Assembly: GCF_000002995.4 (NCBI RefSeq)
Contig: NW_025062479.1
Location: forward strand, 5,325,221 to 5,389,220
Direction: 5' to 3'
DNA length: 64,000 nucleotides
Source: Brugia malayi
Taxonomy: Eukaryota > Nematoda > Chromadorea > Rhabditida > Onchocercidae
A program made the position numbers and the translations under genes. Below the pieces are notes generated by a model that ran no database searches, was not told the DNA's origin, and was given only the letters and a program-made list of their open reading frames with translations. This document shows positions 16,114 to 28,818 of the stretch, in pieces. How positions within the stretch are numbered: the stretch's first letter is position 1; each line of letters starts with the position of its first letter.

Positions 16114-19100
16114 TTAAGATATTTTCGCTTTATCTTCCGGTGTTGATTGGTCATGCAGGAGCACTTCACACTCTGAGGAAGACCCTAAAAATTAAAACAT
16201 TTAAAGCGAAAACAAGACTCAACAGTGTAAATTGGAGAGAATTCATCAGAACGTAAATAGTGGGAATTGGTACGTCAAAGCTTATAATGGTAACAGTAAC
16301 GACATACCACTTGCAATCGTTACAGTAGAAGCGACAGCAGTTTCTTTCTTGCCTTCTTGAGCTTTTAACCATTCCGCCATTTCGGCTTCCTCATCGCTAA
16401 CTGGGGCATTCCTGTTTTTTATCGCTCCCGATTGACTGATACTAGTTTGTTCTAGTACACCGGAAGTTTTCGTCCTTCAAAACATTTTCGTACGACTCCA
16501 GAACATAAATTTATATTTTCTTAAATTATTGTAAACTACGTCATCGTCAAACGAGAAGTTATTTTGTGCAACAAAGCCAATGACTTAAAGTTACTAGTTT
16601 ATGTCAACGAAGTCATCGGAATAATTATGTTAAGCGTATCCCGAGGTGAAACAATAGTTGCTCAGAATACCCTTTGAAAATATGTTTAAACGTACAAGGT
16701 ATGACCAAGATTCAAATACATCTAAACTACCAAGAAGCACGATTCTACACAAAGCTCTGAGCATACATCGTATAGTAGTCCAATGTTTAGTCATCCCACT
16801 TGTAACAATCATAAATATTTTCATCGAATTCCGAGAAAAGTAATGAAGAGATAGAAATTTACTTAGTCTCTAATCTAAAAAAAAAAAGCACTACGAAGCA
16901 AAATTAGAAGCATCAGAAGTTTTCAGTGCAGCAAACTGTTGATTCAGTGTCTGATCATCAAATTCAATCAAGTTGCTCTCCGAATCCGTATTTTCTTTCG
17001 TGTCATATGCACGACTAATCATGTAACGATTATATTTTTCAAAAAGATTGTTGCAATCATCGTTTACCATTAGCAATTCGTCTAAAATTTTTATTTAGAA
17101 ATTACCCATACAAAAATCCATCTTATTATCAGCACCTACCTCAACCTACTCTTAATCCCACTGAGTTTTTGCCTCATCATAATACAAAGCATAACTATAA
17201 TAAATATACCTATTGCTCAATTAAAACATTTTAAAACTTCCACACAGTAGCCAAAGTAGAACCACCTAAAATGCAGAGTATATCAAATTACCTAAGCTTT
17301 AAATATACAAATTAGCCTTTTCTTTACAGCTATACACAAATATGCTATCCGCAAACAACGCGAGAAAGACCAAGATTTGTAGAACTTACTTTTTATGTCT
17401 CGATACTTCGTAACCGAACGATTATAGCTCCCTAGATTTGTGTTCATTTGAAAAAGATTTGTATTCATTTGAAGAGGAACTTACAGATGACTTCATCATT
17501 CTGAACGGAACGAATAAGGTCTTGAATTCTCATATGCATCTGCTTTACAACAACATACAGTTCTTCCAATAACTGCACGTCGTCCGAAGTCTCTTTTCCC
17601 GAAACCATTTCAAATAACATTTCTCGCATAACCTTAAATAAAATAAAAACTTAGCACTAAAAATTCTTACCAAAGCTGGTAAGAAATATAAGCATTCAAA
17701 ATGCATCCCATTCTGGTTCCAGAGAAGGTATACATTAAAAAAGCATACCAATCCTACAAAGAAATGACAGCTTCGAGCCTACTTGAATTTCATAAAGTTT
17801 ATGGGAACCCCATTTCTCAATTTTCATGAATTTCGAATTTCTCAAACCTTAATATACGTGAACTTTCAATATATAGTACCTTCAAATTGCCGTTAACTAC
17901 ATCAAGTTCCTTGCGTAATTTCTCCTGTTGCTCTGGTGTGGGCTGCATAAACTGCGACAGTCCAGCGTAATTATGTGACCCGGAAGTCTGTAAGGTAAAT
18001 TATCGATGAAATTAAAGGGATTATGGAAATGCAGCTGCAAAAAGTTCTTTACTTTTAATAATTTTAAAAAACTAGTTGAGATAAATTTCCGTAATTCAGA
18101 GAACAATGCACATAAAGCCTATCCATAATGTTTTGTCTACTGTGTCAGCACAGAAAAAATGTATTAAAGTGAGACGATTACAAAATCAGAAGTTTCTTGC
18201 ATTTCATGTCAACGAGACTTCAGCAGAAGTCTAGTTGCTTTATATCAACTTCAGCTGGAGAGAACAAAGAAATAATTAACCAATTAACCAGACCCATAAG
18301 AAGTGATTTATAAAATCTACCCAGACAGACTTATTCATAGTTCCTTAATCATAACTTGAAAGAGAGAATGAAAATCCACTCGAAATGCTGTTTAAAAAAG
18401 TAAGTTGACATAAATCAATAGCTGATTATTCATTTCCGTACTGGTAATTATAGACACATCCACTACAAAAATGCTTATAAAGTAAACAACATTTTATAAA
18501 TGTAAGCAGAATCGTAATAACAGGGATGTGTGGTTAATGCAAAGTATGTGTCAATCTCAAACATCAATGAAAACTTCAAAGCATTAAACCTTCAAACCTT
18601 TTCTTTTTCCTGAAAAGGACGGCAAAATTCATCCAGCCCCCGTCCTGAGCACGATAATCATCAAAAACATCATTGAAGTTGAAAAACAAACGACAATGCT
18701 AAGTATCTTTTTTAGCAATGCAGTATAACATAACAGCATATGAATACTTCACAAACAAGTATTGCTTCCCTCACTGAGAAACGGTGAGTCTTGTGTATGT
18801 TTTAATAATGCTACGATTTAAACAGTGGACTTTGTATATATTTCGTAATAAACGACTAGCCGAAAATAGCCAAATTTTTGAATGAATAGAAAATGAGGAG
18901 AGTAGAAATTATACAAAATTGAGAACTTCTGTCTTTTGCTATCGTCAGACTGTACCTAATCTCTCTAAAAATTGAAACAATCATGTGATTGGGTGATCAT
19001 GCATATCGCAGCATTAACATTAAAAATCAAGTTAAGGAAGAAGTACTTCAACATACCAACATCTCCTGTCCGATAGTATCTTCCTGAACACTAGTAGTTG

Positions 19101-20582
19101 CAGGAATTCCTCTGATCGGAAACACAGTCTAAAATGAACACTGAGTCAACAAATTTCATATTTAACTATTCAAAATTAATTAAAACAATTCGTGTCTATC
19201 CGACTGATTTTCAGAGTGCATATGCAATAATTATAGATAAACACACATTGGACAGAAAAGCATAAACATGCATGACATTATTTAATGATAAAAAGTTGTA
19301 TTCTTCCAAAAGAATATCATCAGCGCAACTATAATAAACCTACTCTTTCGGGGGTCAATATTGGTGCCATCGAACCAGGATCTACAACAGGAAACTGAAC
19401 ATTTTTCGCTTTCAGCTCATTGTAAATTTGACAAACACCTTGCAAACGTGGATCATTTTTAAATACATCGTTCCATGACTAGAATTTTCTTACGTAATTT
19501 CTGATCGGGGTTTTCAACAGTATGAATCAAAACCTTCTCTCGTTAATATTTATTACCATAAGATGAATAAAAAAGTGACGGATGTTGTATTTACATTTAC
19601 TTCTGCTTGAATTGATGAAAAATGATTTTTCTTAAAACTTTCCCTACAAAACAAGTAAAAACAGTAAGCAATCAAAGATCAGCCATAATCGAAAAATGAA
19701 CGTCGTATAAATCAAGCAGTGAATGCAAAAAATTTTTTCGAATAACTAACCTGAATTAAGCCGAGAACATGTTCTTGTATTACTTGGGGTGCATCGAATT
19801 TGGGATCGAGAAGTTTTACAAGTTCGTTTATAAAATCTTTTTGACAAACTAGTTCATGAAATCGAGTATCACAATTTTTTACACATGTTTCCAACACTGT
19901 TAGTGTATAATTAACAACTGCATTATTTTTCGACATTTGTGAGTGTAGTCGTTTACGAATTGCGCGCATCGCATCACGTCCGCTGTAACAATCGGTTGCA
20001 TGGTCTAATGAATTTTTAATCTCGCAGAAATTAGAAAAGCCAATCTTCTATCTCTACTGTCCATCAAATTTTAGGAGAAAAGGAAGAAGAAAGAGTACAC
20101 AAACCCTTCTGCCGTGTTGTTAATGAAATCACAAATTTCCATATTTAATCCCCAATTTTCAGTTGCCAAAACAGTTGCATCGGTTGCCATTTCTACAACA
20201 AATGTTTCTCAAAATAGAAACTGCAGAACGAAATAATAAAAGAATATAGTAGGAATTAACATCAACATTTCACTGCAATAACGAACGAGACACAAAAATA
20301 AATGCGAAGAAATTCGTCTGCCGAACTAATCTTGCTCTTCCATCTTATCTACAATTCTTTGGACAACATTATATTACGTCACCCAATCCCATGTGTAATA
20401 TGCAAAGCTGCAAATATCACGATAACGTCACCTATTTTGCGTCCAACTGGCGTAGCAAACGGATTGCCCTGAAAGAAGTCACTAACGCGTTCAGTGACTG
20501 ATGCCGCCGCTTCCTTAGCACTTTCCATTGCATTATTAACCTGCTCTTGCATTTCAGTTGACGCTGAAAGACGACCAGCCAT
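16114..20582 (-). CDS. TOM1: TOM1-like VHS-GAT sorting adaptor (10 exons, about 452 aa)
   Basis: TOM1 binds ubiquitinated cargo, Tollip and clathrin on endosomes. Minus-strand exons: 20582-20432, 20192-20105, 19982-19751, 19478-19344, 19128-19057, 17987-17880, 17632-17485, 17081-16895, 16474-16308, 16184-16114; all phases agree. The segment NPFATPVGRKIE near residue 40 matches the start of vertebrate TOM1 (NPFSSPVGQRIE). The VHS domain follows (NMEICDFINNTAEG; TVLETCVKNC; EHVLGLIQ), ending near residue 185. The GAT domain covers about 240-335 (PTPEQQEKLRKELDVVNGNL; ELLMVNDDCNNLFEKYNRY). The C-terminal DEEAEMAEWLKAQ resembles the TOM1 tail. The protein has about 38 extra N-terminal residues before NPF and is slightly shorter overall than human TOM1 (492 aa). 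The 1.07-kb intron at 17988-19056 could hide a small phase-0 exon. The C. elegans name tom-1 means tomosyn, a different gene. Confidence 0.93.
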
Positions 20583-21555
20583 TTCAGAAACCTCAGTGAA
20601 GCTTAAATTTTCAACACAACAAAAGCGACAAAATATTTAGGCCACTATTGGTCTTATCTTAATATGGCCCATGTGATGAAAACAACCGAAATCAATAGAA
20701 AATTGTCAAACTATGTGCTCAAATAGGACAAGACAAGTTCAGTCTCATGCACTATCGTTTGTTTCCAGGTAGGATCTCTAAATAGATCTCCATTGAAAAA
20801 TTACGAATATTTCCACTACACAGGTTACGTCGACAGTGTTACGTAAGCATTCCTATCGGTTAAACGAATACTAGGAAATTTGAACAAAGTGAAAACCATC
20901 TTGATATAACTCCCTTCACTTCAGCCAGTTTCCAGTTAACTCTGACAACCATTTTGATGCACTGAATATGAAAAGTAGATATACAGTAGACCGTCATTAA
21001 GGAAAAGAAAATTGGGATAGTTTAACATATTTCACTTGCTATATAAAAACGCATGGACAGAAAATATTTATATTCTACACTTCCTTATTCGAATTCACAA
21101 AGTAAGAAGCTAGAATAAAATTAAACTTCAAGGAGAAAACATAAAAAATAAAAAACTAGGATATAAAAACTAGGAATTACGTTTTACACGTAAGTTCGAA
21201 AGTTTCCAGCCATCCCAAACAATGTTATTTGCTTAAACAATTATTTGTCTAAATGACCGTGAACTGAACAGGTATGCTTGATATTCATTTAATAAGCCTA
21301 TACAAAATGCAGAGTTTTAGTGGCCAAAATTCATCCTGACGTCACGAAATACACGGTGCTAAGTTCTCACATGTTTCTAGCACCAAAAATTTTAATTCAC
21401 TGCAAAGAAACAGAACCAAAATGCATCTAAAAAGTTCCCTGCCTAGAGATAATTTTAAAAGTATATTAGGAAAATCAAGAAACACACAAATGAAGAAGTA
21501 CGTTACAAAAAACGAAATGAAACAGTATGCTACAAACAATGAAAATCAAATGAAT
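20583..21555 (-). other. Spacer between NELF-B and TOM1 genes
   Basis: AT-rich, with no supported coding sequence. It contains the 3' UTR of the NELF-B gene and the upstream region of TOM1, both on the minus strand. No clear spliced-leader acceptor directly precedes the TOM1 start codon. Confidence 0.5.
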
Positions 21556-23314
21556 TCATCCTGTTATTGTACAGTCTGAAAGAGACTGTACAGTAGTGCC
21601 TGATATACTCGACACTGATCCATCCGCAGACGAGCTTTTCTCCGTCATTTTCGTCCGTATACGTTGGTATTCCTGAGTGTAACGTTTTAGATCAACCTCA
21701 ACTTCAGGGCCACCTAATTCGAATATTTTCTAAAAACACAATAGAATATTATTTAGAAATTTTGTTTAAAAAGTTAATGCAAGTTAAACAGAAATAACAA
21801 AAAAAAAAACGACTGTTACAAGATTATAATAATCATTAAGCAAGTAAAGCAATTCGTGCAAAAAAAAAAAAAAAAAAATGAAAATAATAAATAATAAGAC
21901 AATCGCATGATATCCCACCTCTGGTGCGATTTTGTCTAGGATAAGACGGCAACGAAACTCGCCAACTGAAGACCATAACAGATGCACAATACGTAGAAGA
22001 TGATACTTCACACCAGGGTAGCGCTATAAATTTGATAATAATTTACATGGCAATACAAAGCAGATGTTCCACCAAATCACAAAATCATTCTGCAAAACAT
22101 ATTTAGAAGGAATTCTTCCAAGCATTAAATCAGCATATGAAGGTAATCATCAATTTTTTATTCGTGCTAAATTATAAACCCATGCAAAAATGGCTTACAT
22201 CCAATCCTTTCAACAGATATTCTTCTATGATGAAATGTGATGCTTGCTCGGTTGATAAAAGATGGTCAAACGGTGCAGATTGTAGCAACCGATGAATTAC
22301 CAGATGTATCCATGGATCACAAAAGGAAACCTAGAACTATTGGAAATCTTGTTGAACACACTTCTTAAGTGGTATCAAAACTATTTCCCTCTGAATTTCG
22401 CACCTTATATTTTAAGCGAGGTAGTGCTTTCAGGTATCGCATAATGCCTGGCAAATCTGAAACACGACGCTTGCTTGAAAGAACATCCAAAATATAATGA
22501 ACCCAGAGTAACGCACACGTCATATCCGTCTTTAAGAAACCCAACATTTCTTCGGACGGATCAGAAAGAAAATCACTCGCAGGATTTTCGTCAATAATTT
22601 CATCTACAAAAGAGCCTAATAACAAACTGTGATCACTCCGAAATGTTATTGGTATAAGATAAAGATGATCAAACTTAGAACATTAGTCGCTTAAATACTA
22701 AAGAAAATTTTCTAGTTTACACCAAAATTCAAAATCTGGATCATTCTAGTAAAAATAATATCTGTAGATCAATCCACTCCGAAGCTGAACCAGTCTTTTT
22801 CAACTCCGCGATATTTAAACATGCTTTAATGATTCCCTGCATTTCTAACTATCTTGCATAGCTTCTAGCAAAACTACTGGTGATCTAGTTCACTTACCTG
22901 GCGCCCGACTGAGTTCATATCGTATTACGTCCTCTACAATAAATGTAGTAAAAGAAGCTAGAAATTTCGTAAAAACGACGGCGTCAACATTCTGCAAGGC
23001 AGTTATATCGTTAGTTGATAAGACGCTATGTGCAGAAGCTCCAAATGATAATAACCTGAAAGTATATATATATATATATATATATAAATAACAATTTATC
23101 TGAATGGAATCCAAGAGTTGTTCAAATCAAACCTCAGCAGAAGTTGCAAGGGAACTAATTCTCTCGGCAATTGACCAGTAGCATGCAAAGCTGAATCGCG
23201 CAATACTTTAATGGCCATTGAGCATAAGAAGTGTATAACATGTGCATCACCAGCAATCATTGCTAAATCCCCAATTACCTAACAGCAAAAAGAGTTAATC
23301 AGAAGATTTAAAAA

Positions 23315-23347
<33 letters not shown>

Positions 23348-25883
23348 ACAAAGCACGGCAGCATTTATGGACACTCTTGAAACTGAACTAAACATATTTT
23401 TGAAGTTTTCAAGATGAGAAAAAATTTCGACTTAATATTGGATTAAGGAGTATGAACAATTCGGATATCGTAAGTCCAACCATCAAACTGACTGAAGCCC
23501 AAGGTTTAACGAATGACATCGTTATATTCGTTTACAAAGAGTGACTAGACCTAATGGAATATTAAATAAGTTTAAGGTTTAAAAAACAATGCACAACTTC
23601 CGCTTTAGTTTTTTTCGTTGACTCCAATATATTTTTCAGTTTGATTGTCTGTTGCGCATCCAAATGTTTGTCTCTGACACAAGCATCCAAACACCAAGCC
23701 AAGTCATGACATGGATCTAAAAGCTAATTTTTTCGAAAAATTTTTAAAAGTGTTCTCCATAACAACCTTGTAGTTTAAATATTATGATACAGAACCTGAT
23801 CGGATCACAGATTCAATATTTAAATCATGAGCAGACATCACAAGCTCCATTCGCAATGAACAGTATATTGCATCAGCCGATTTCAGAAAACGTTCACGGA
23901 TAACGTTGTTCAATCGTCGATATAACGGTTCCTGATGACCAACCATTGTCATTAGCTCTATAAATTACACTGCTGAAAGATTGTGATTAGTTTTATGATG
24001 GCTGAGTTTTTTAGGAATAGATCAGAAAACTGATGAGCTCAAATTTCAGCTTTGCATTAGAAAAAATCGATATCATTTACCTAAAATTTGCGACCATTGC
24101 CGTCTGGATTTAGTAGTTTCACATGTAAAATAGTTCGTTGGTGACTGGTCCACTGTCTGCATAACTTTCTGCTTTTCATCAATATAGGAATCTATAACCG
24201 GAAGTATTGCATCTATGTATAATGAATCGTTCTTCAGCCAAATCTGTTGTCGTACTGTAACCGCACAACTGTCGTAAAATTCCCGATCAGTCACAATGAC
24301 TTTTAAGTACCTGATCAAATTCAACCCACTCAAGAAAATAAATGAAGTTTAAAGCAAAATAAAATTCAGGAAATTACGATCATTACCTGCATAAGTAATT
24401 GTTGAGAAGAATGTGTTATGCTCAAAAAGTTTGCAAAGTAAGGACACACATCTCTGTTGTATTTTTAACGACCATATATATGTATATACATGCAGTTCGA
24501 TGCAGAAAATACGACCGACTTATTCATACCTCAACTAGTCACTAACAAAAAATCGGGGCATCCTAGAGACAGAAAACATTTACTATATTCTAAAGTTATA
24601 AACAAGAAGTTGTATGAGCACTGGACAGCTCAACAGTCCTTCCAGAGGAAGATGAAGGATGAAGGAAAAAGCTTTTACGAAAAACCGAATAACATTTGTA
24701 GATCTACGACTTCGGTTTCGGCCAGACTTCACTCTTATATCGAATGGTGTTTTTTCCGTCACATACAGAGGTAATGGGTATAGCTAATAAAAGTACTTTA
24801 CTAATATAAGGTTTCAGAGAAAACGCAGCAAAATGAATAGCGAAATTTTAATAACATTTTCTGTACCTAAAAACGTTATTTTTTCATTTCCAAGGAATTT
24901 TTTACTTCCAAAAACGTCACTGATTAATACATACCGATCTGGAGCTTTTGGTAGTTGCTTCAGTGTTTCTAACACAAAAGGCCGAATGCTAGGGACTCGA
25001 TACAGTTTGAAACTTTTCTCCAGCTGCTTTTCTAATAACTGCACTGATTCTATAGTTCTTGCCGCACCTAGACTTTTGATTTTTGCAAGCAGCAAGTCCG
25101 ATATATTATTAGCTGCCTGGAAACATCCATTACGAAGGGAATGAAAAATGCATCACTTACAAGCATGCAAACCACTTGTGCCGCTTTCCAAATATAAAAC
25201 AACTTACTTCTTCATGAAATTCTGTCCTGCGAATATTATGCAAATCGAGAAGTCGTAATGCAGGATTTAATGTCGGTAGCTGAAAATAACCGTGAAGTGA
25301 TGTCAATAACTTCAGAAATTTTGAATTCTTAAGAGTAATAAATAAGGTCGTAATAGCTAGCTCAAAGACAATTTCACGAAAAATATCAAACATATTACAA
25401 ATTAGAATTCAATCACCTAACAAGAATGCCGACAGCAAAATATGATTGCTGAAATAAAAGAGTAGCGACAAACACATACACACACATGCATACCATCCTT
25501 GTGGAAAAATGGCATGAACTGTTAAAAGGAAAAACACTTCATTAGTGTCGAACTCGGAATGGTAGTTTTACCATAATTTTTAGCATCAGATGGAATGGAT
25601 ATATAGCAGAGAAATATTGACAAGGACAGTAATTATTCAAATTTTATGCATCCATAAGTTCATATTAATAGCTTTTGAAATAACTATTCTCACAATAAAG
25701 CCCTGCATCAGAATGCCAAGATTTAACGAATACCTTAATACTATTTCGTTCCTGGAAATTTTTGATCGTTTCGATAGGATCCGCACATGTCATTAATAAA
25801 TGTCGCAGCCTTCTAGAACCATCGATATTCTGATTTTCCAGATCCGTTACCCATCGTTTCTCCGCATCAAGAGATGACCCCAT
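21556..25883 (-). CDS. NELFB: Negative elongation factor B, NELF-B/COBRA1 (12 exons, about 613 aa)
   Basis: NELF-B is the scaffold of the NELF complex, which with DSIF holds RNA polymerase II in promoter-proximal pause. Minus-strand exons: 25883-25734, 25279-25208, 25116-24935, 24310-24081, 23957-23796, 23716-23598, 23278-23133, 23055-22898, 22615-22404, 22330-22199, 22023-21919, 21729-21556. Intron phases agree across all twelve, and the length is close to human NELF-B (about 580). Matching blocks run along the whole protein: LLMTCADPIETIKNFQERN, LDLHNIRRTEFHEE, YLKVIVTDREFYDSCAV...RQQIW, LYRRLNNVIRERFL...YCSLRMELVMSAHDLNIE, DPCHDLAWCLDACVRDK, and a conserved helical C-terminal half. The gene looks intact. 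It matters because NELF is reported absent from C. elegans. The start is chosen at the only ATG in the first exon's frame, behind an ATTAG acceptor-like site. Confidence 0.92.
23063..23087. repeat. (TA)n microsatellite in a NELF-B intron
   Basis: An uninterrupted TA dinucleotide run of about 25 bases just upstream of NELF-B exon 8 on the minus strand. Similar runs lie at 23316-23340 (another NELF-B intron), 7575-7590 (rund-1 intron) and 47139-47164 (intergenic). Confidence 0.9.
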
Positions 25884-26342
25884 GGTCTTTTTGATTTGGA
25901 AAATATACGGCTAATTGAAGCAGTGAATATTAGATCATTTTTTCTCCAGAAAACCATGAGCAGTCATAGCCATGAGGAACCATGGGGAATAAAAGTATCC
26001 TTTAAAAACCTTTCACTTCCTGTAAAATAAAAGATATAACATAGTCTGTGCGATCAGAACCTACATGCCTATTGCAATTTAGTCCCAAAATAAAGCTTCG
26101 TTATCCAACAAGCCTGAAATACACGATGTCATCGTAAAGTACAAATCAAATGTTTTGGTAGAAACCACCCATAATGTTTATAACAATCATGAACCAGCCG
26201 CTGAATATTATCATTAGGTGGGACGAAAAGATGGGGTGGGGAGGCTTCTGTTTCTCGAGACGTAGTCAATTTCTCAGTGCGCGAAAGAGAGGGGGAAGCA
26301 TACAGTTCTTGTGTTGTTCTAGGTTTTCACTGTAATTATAGA
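25884..26342. promoter_or_regulatory. Divergent promoter region, NELF-B and NFRKB-like genes
   Basis: Only 459 bases separate the two opposite start codons. The part next to the rightward gene (about 26218-26300) is purine/G-rich (for example TGGGGTGGGGAGG at 26233-26245, then GCGCGAAAGAGAGGGGG) and stands out from the AT-rich surroundings. No TATA box was recognised. A shared bidirectional promoter is inferred from spacing and composition. Confidence 0.5.
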
Positions 26343-28813
26343 ATGTTGAGGACAGGGACCAACAATTACCCGACGTGTTCGGGAATGAATAGAGCAAGTG
26401 CATCACACCTACACTTTTCGCGGTTATGTCTTGGCGGTGAGATTGTTCAAGTACCGACCGTCATTGTAGAACAGGTTCGTTATGCATTCATCCACATGCC
26501 TCTACCTAGATTAACTACCGAGTAAGTTCTGGTTGCTCAAAATGACTTAAAGTATTTCTAATTGTGTTATATTTCTAATTTAGGCGTGATTTAAAGTACG
26601 CTTTTTATATCAACATTCAATATATTCTTTCAGGAAACCGTATTCAGGGCTGTGGTAACTAAGCATGCATTTCGAAGTCTCGGTACCGACACGCAAAATT
26701 ACTTAAAGGTTGTAATTCATAACTCTCGATCGTTCTTACTAGTGCATGCTTACACAGCATTTAATTATTTAGAAATAATTCGAAGACAGTATTTCAGCGT
26801 TTCTTACCCAAGTATGAAGGATCAAGTAAGGATGAAGAGCAAATTCTGGATATTGTGTTCACAGCAGATCCGAATTTGTATTTTGGAAACCCGTTGGGAA
26901 AACTACATTCAAAAATTCGATGTAAGCTTAGTTCGTTATTTCTTAATAAACATAATTTGTACAGCATGGTTGAAGATATACATCTTTGTCTTCCTTGATT
27001 AAATTTGCTAGATAGAACAATTCTCTACTTAAGTTGTTGGTTGTACATGGATATTAATCTATGTATTAAATCTTAATTTTATGTTTCTACAATAAAGCGA
27101 AACTTTCTGGATATTTTTAGGTGGTTGGTTTAATCCAGAAAGACCATCAGATCAAGTGCAGCTACGTGACAATCGCAGGGTTTTGTACGACCATTACATA
27201 CGCCATTATTATATGACTGTTTTGAAATCACTTCTCATTTCCAGAAATGTAAGTGTTTTTAAACGCAGTTCAAGATAAATTCGATATGATATGTGATTAC
27301 GATGAGAAGATGAATTTGAGAGGTGACGGTTGGTATAGACGAAAATGTCCTTTTCTTAAGACTAATTTGGCCGATTTCAAATGCATAATTATGGAATCAT
27401 AATTATTTTCTGCGTTGTATATGTTTTGTTCTGTAGTATTGAATTTCAAGATTTAGTCATGTTTTGCCTCAGAAAATTGTTGACTTACCCACTTTGGCAT
27501 GCGTTATATATCATTTCACTGTATATACAACAGTTTTAGAGGGAATTCGTTAAATATACTAATTCAAGTGTGTTTGAAGAACCTACAGCAAGGAGAGTGC
27601 TTACTCCTGGTTGTTTTCGTAAATCGAAAATATCAAAAAGAATTAAATGGCGTACTGCAGCTCGGCTGAAAATGTAAGTTTCAAAATAAATTTATTTTTT
27701 AAGTGGTATAAACTTTTCAACTGATATTTGTTTAAGTATTTGATGTATAATTCATACCCAGCTGTTTGTGATAGTCATGTACTGATGAGCGATGTTCAGT
27801 TTTTATTTAATAACAAAAATTCTGTTTATAATATAAATTTACACGATGATTATTTGTGTCCATTGCTGATTATTTTGCATAAAATTGCAGAATATTAGAC
27901 CGGGTGAGAGAGGAAGTTGGGGAAAAAGCAGGCTTTTCTTCGGATGAAGAAGGTAGGCTTCCGTCAAGATATTTTGACTTTACGGTTGTTTTCTGAAATT
28001 GTACATATTGTTTTAATTTTTTATTCAAAGACTTTTCCACTGCACATTGTGGAAGCAAAAAAAAAAAAAAAAAAATGTGGATTTAAATAGGATTGCACTA
28101 CGGAATGCTAATTTTTTCAAGAGGGATCGAGCTGTCAATAGTGTATAAATTTGGTTTCACTAGAACCAAATGAACACTTTTAAATACTTTATTCGTGAAA
28201 GTACTACACTTAATTAAATATCTTCTTAATGTGGTTTGTTTATATATTATTTCACTTTCAGAATTCGGTGATTTAAATAGAATTCCAATGGCTCGTGCTG
28301 GGCAGAGTACTCTTTTTTCCCCTTATTTTGTTGGTAAATTTTATAATTTAGAAAGTTTTGTGCAGGTTCAGTTTACTTTCTTGTGAAAATGTAATTACTA
28401 ATTTCATGTTTCATAATATTTAGAAAATGCTTTGTTTATTCTGTGTTCTGTTTCTACTACTGACTTAAACTTCATTGAAGGAGATGTTGAACATATGTTT
28501 GGAATGGTTGGTTCCTAAAATCCCTTCTTTCAGATTATGATCTGCATCAACCAATTTACATGGATGATGTCAAACGGATGCTGAAAGATTATAGAAATCT
28601 AAAGGAACAGGAACCTGTATGTTACTTATAAAATTCAATTTTACTGAACTGAAAATTTTTAATACGTTTGTTTAGGACTCACCTTCTCTGGATATTTCGG
28701 ACATTGGTATTGAAAACGTTTATGAAAGAGCCGGTGTGGCTTGCATTGCTGAAAGGAATTTGTCGGCTGAAGTTTCTGAGGCGATGAAAATGCCATTTAA
28801 ATCTATAAAATAA
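26343..28813 (+). CDS. Short NFRKB/INO80G-like protein, DEUBAD region (9 exons, about 315 aa)
   Basis: NFRKB is an INO80 chromatin-remodelling subunit whose N-terminal DEUBAD domain binds and inhibits the deubiquitinase UCH37. Exons: 26343-26474, 26634-26708, 26798-26921, 27121-27248, 27540-27673, 27891-27952, 28262-28333, 28534-28616, 28676-28813; phases agree. Matches to human NFRKB run in order: CLGGEIVQVP (human CLLGGTRVSLP), LKRFLPKYEGSSKDEEQIL, FGNPLGKLHSKIRCGWFNPE (human FGNPLHIAQKLFRDGHFNPE), IKWRTAARLKILDRVREEVG...FSSDEE, and DDVKRMLKDYRNLKEQEPDS. The reading frame then ends in TAA followed by overlapping AATAAA motifs. The winged-helix domain and the long Ser/Thr-rich tail of the roughly 1300-aa human protein are missing. 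The start codon lies one base after TTATAG, an acceptor-like site. Family match is good; true length needs a transcript. Confidence 0.82.
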
Positions 28814-28818
28814 ATAAA
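28809..28818 (+). terminator. Overlapping AATAAA polyadenylation signals of the NFRKB-like gene
   Basis: Two overlapping AATAAA hexamers start within the stop codon, and another lies at 29012-29017. The downstream copy gives a more usual 3' UTR length of about 200 bases. Confidence 0.45.

Noticed and set aside
26652..27002. 116-codon plus-strand frame within the NFRKB-like gene
   Set aside because: It reads through an intron. The true exons there are 26634-26708 and 26798-26921, the latter in another frame matching NFRKB.
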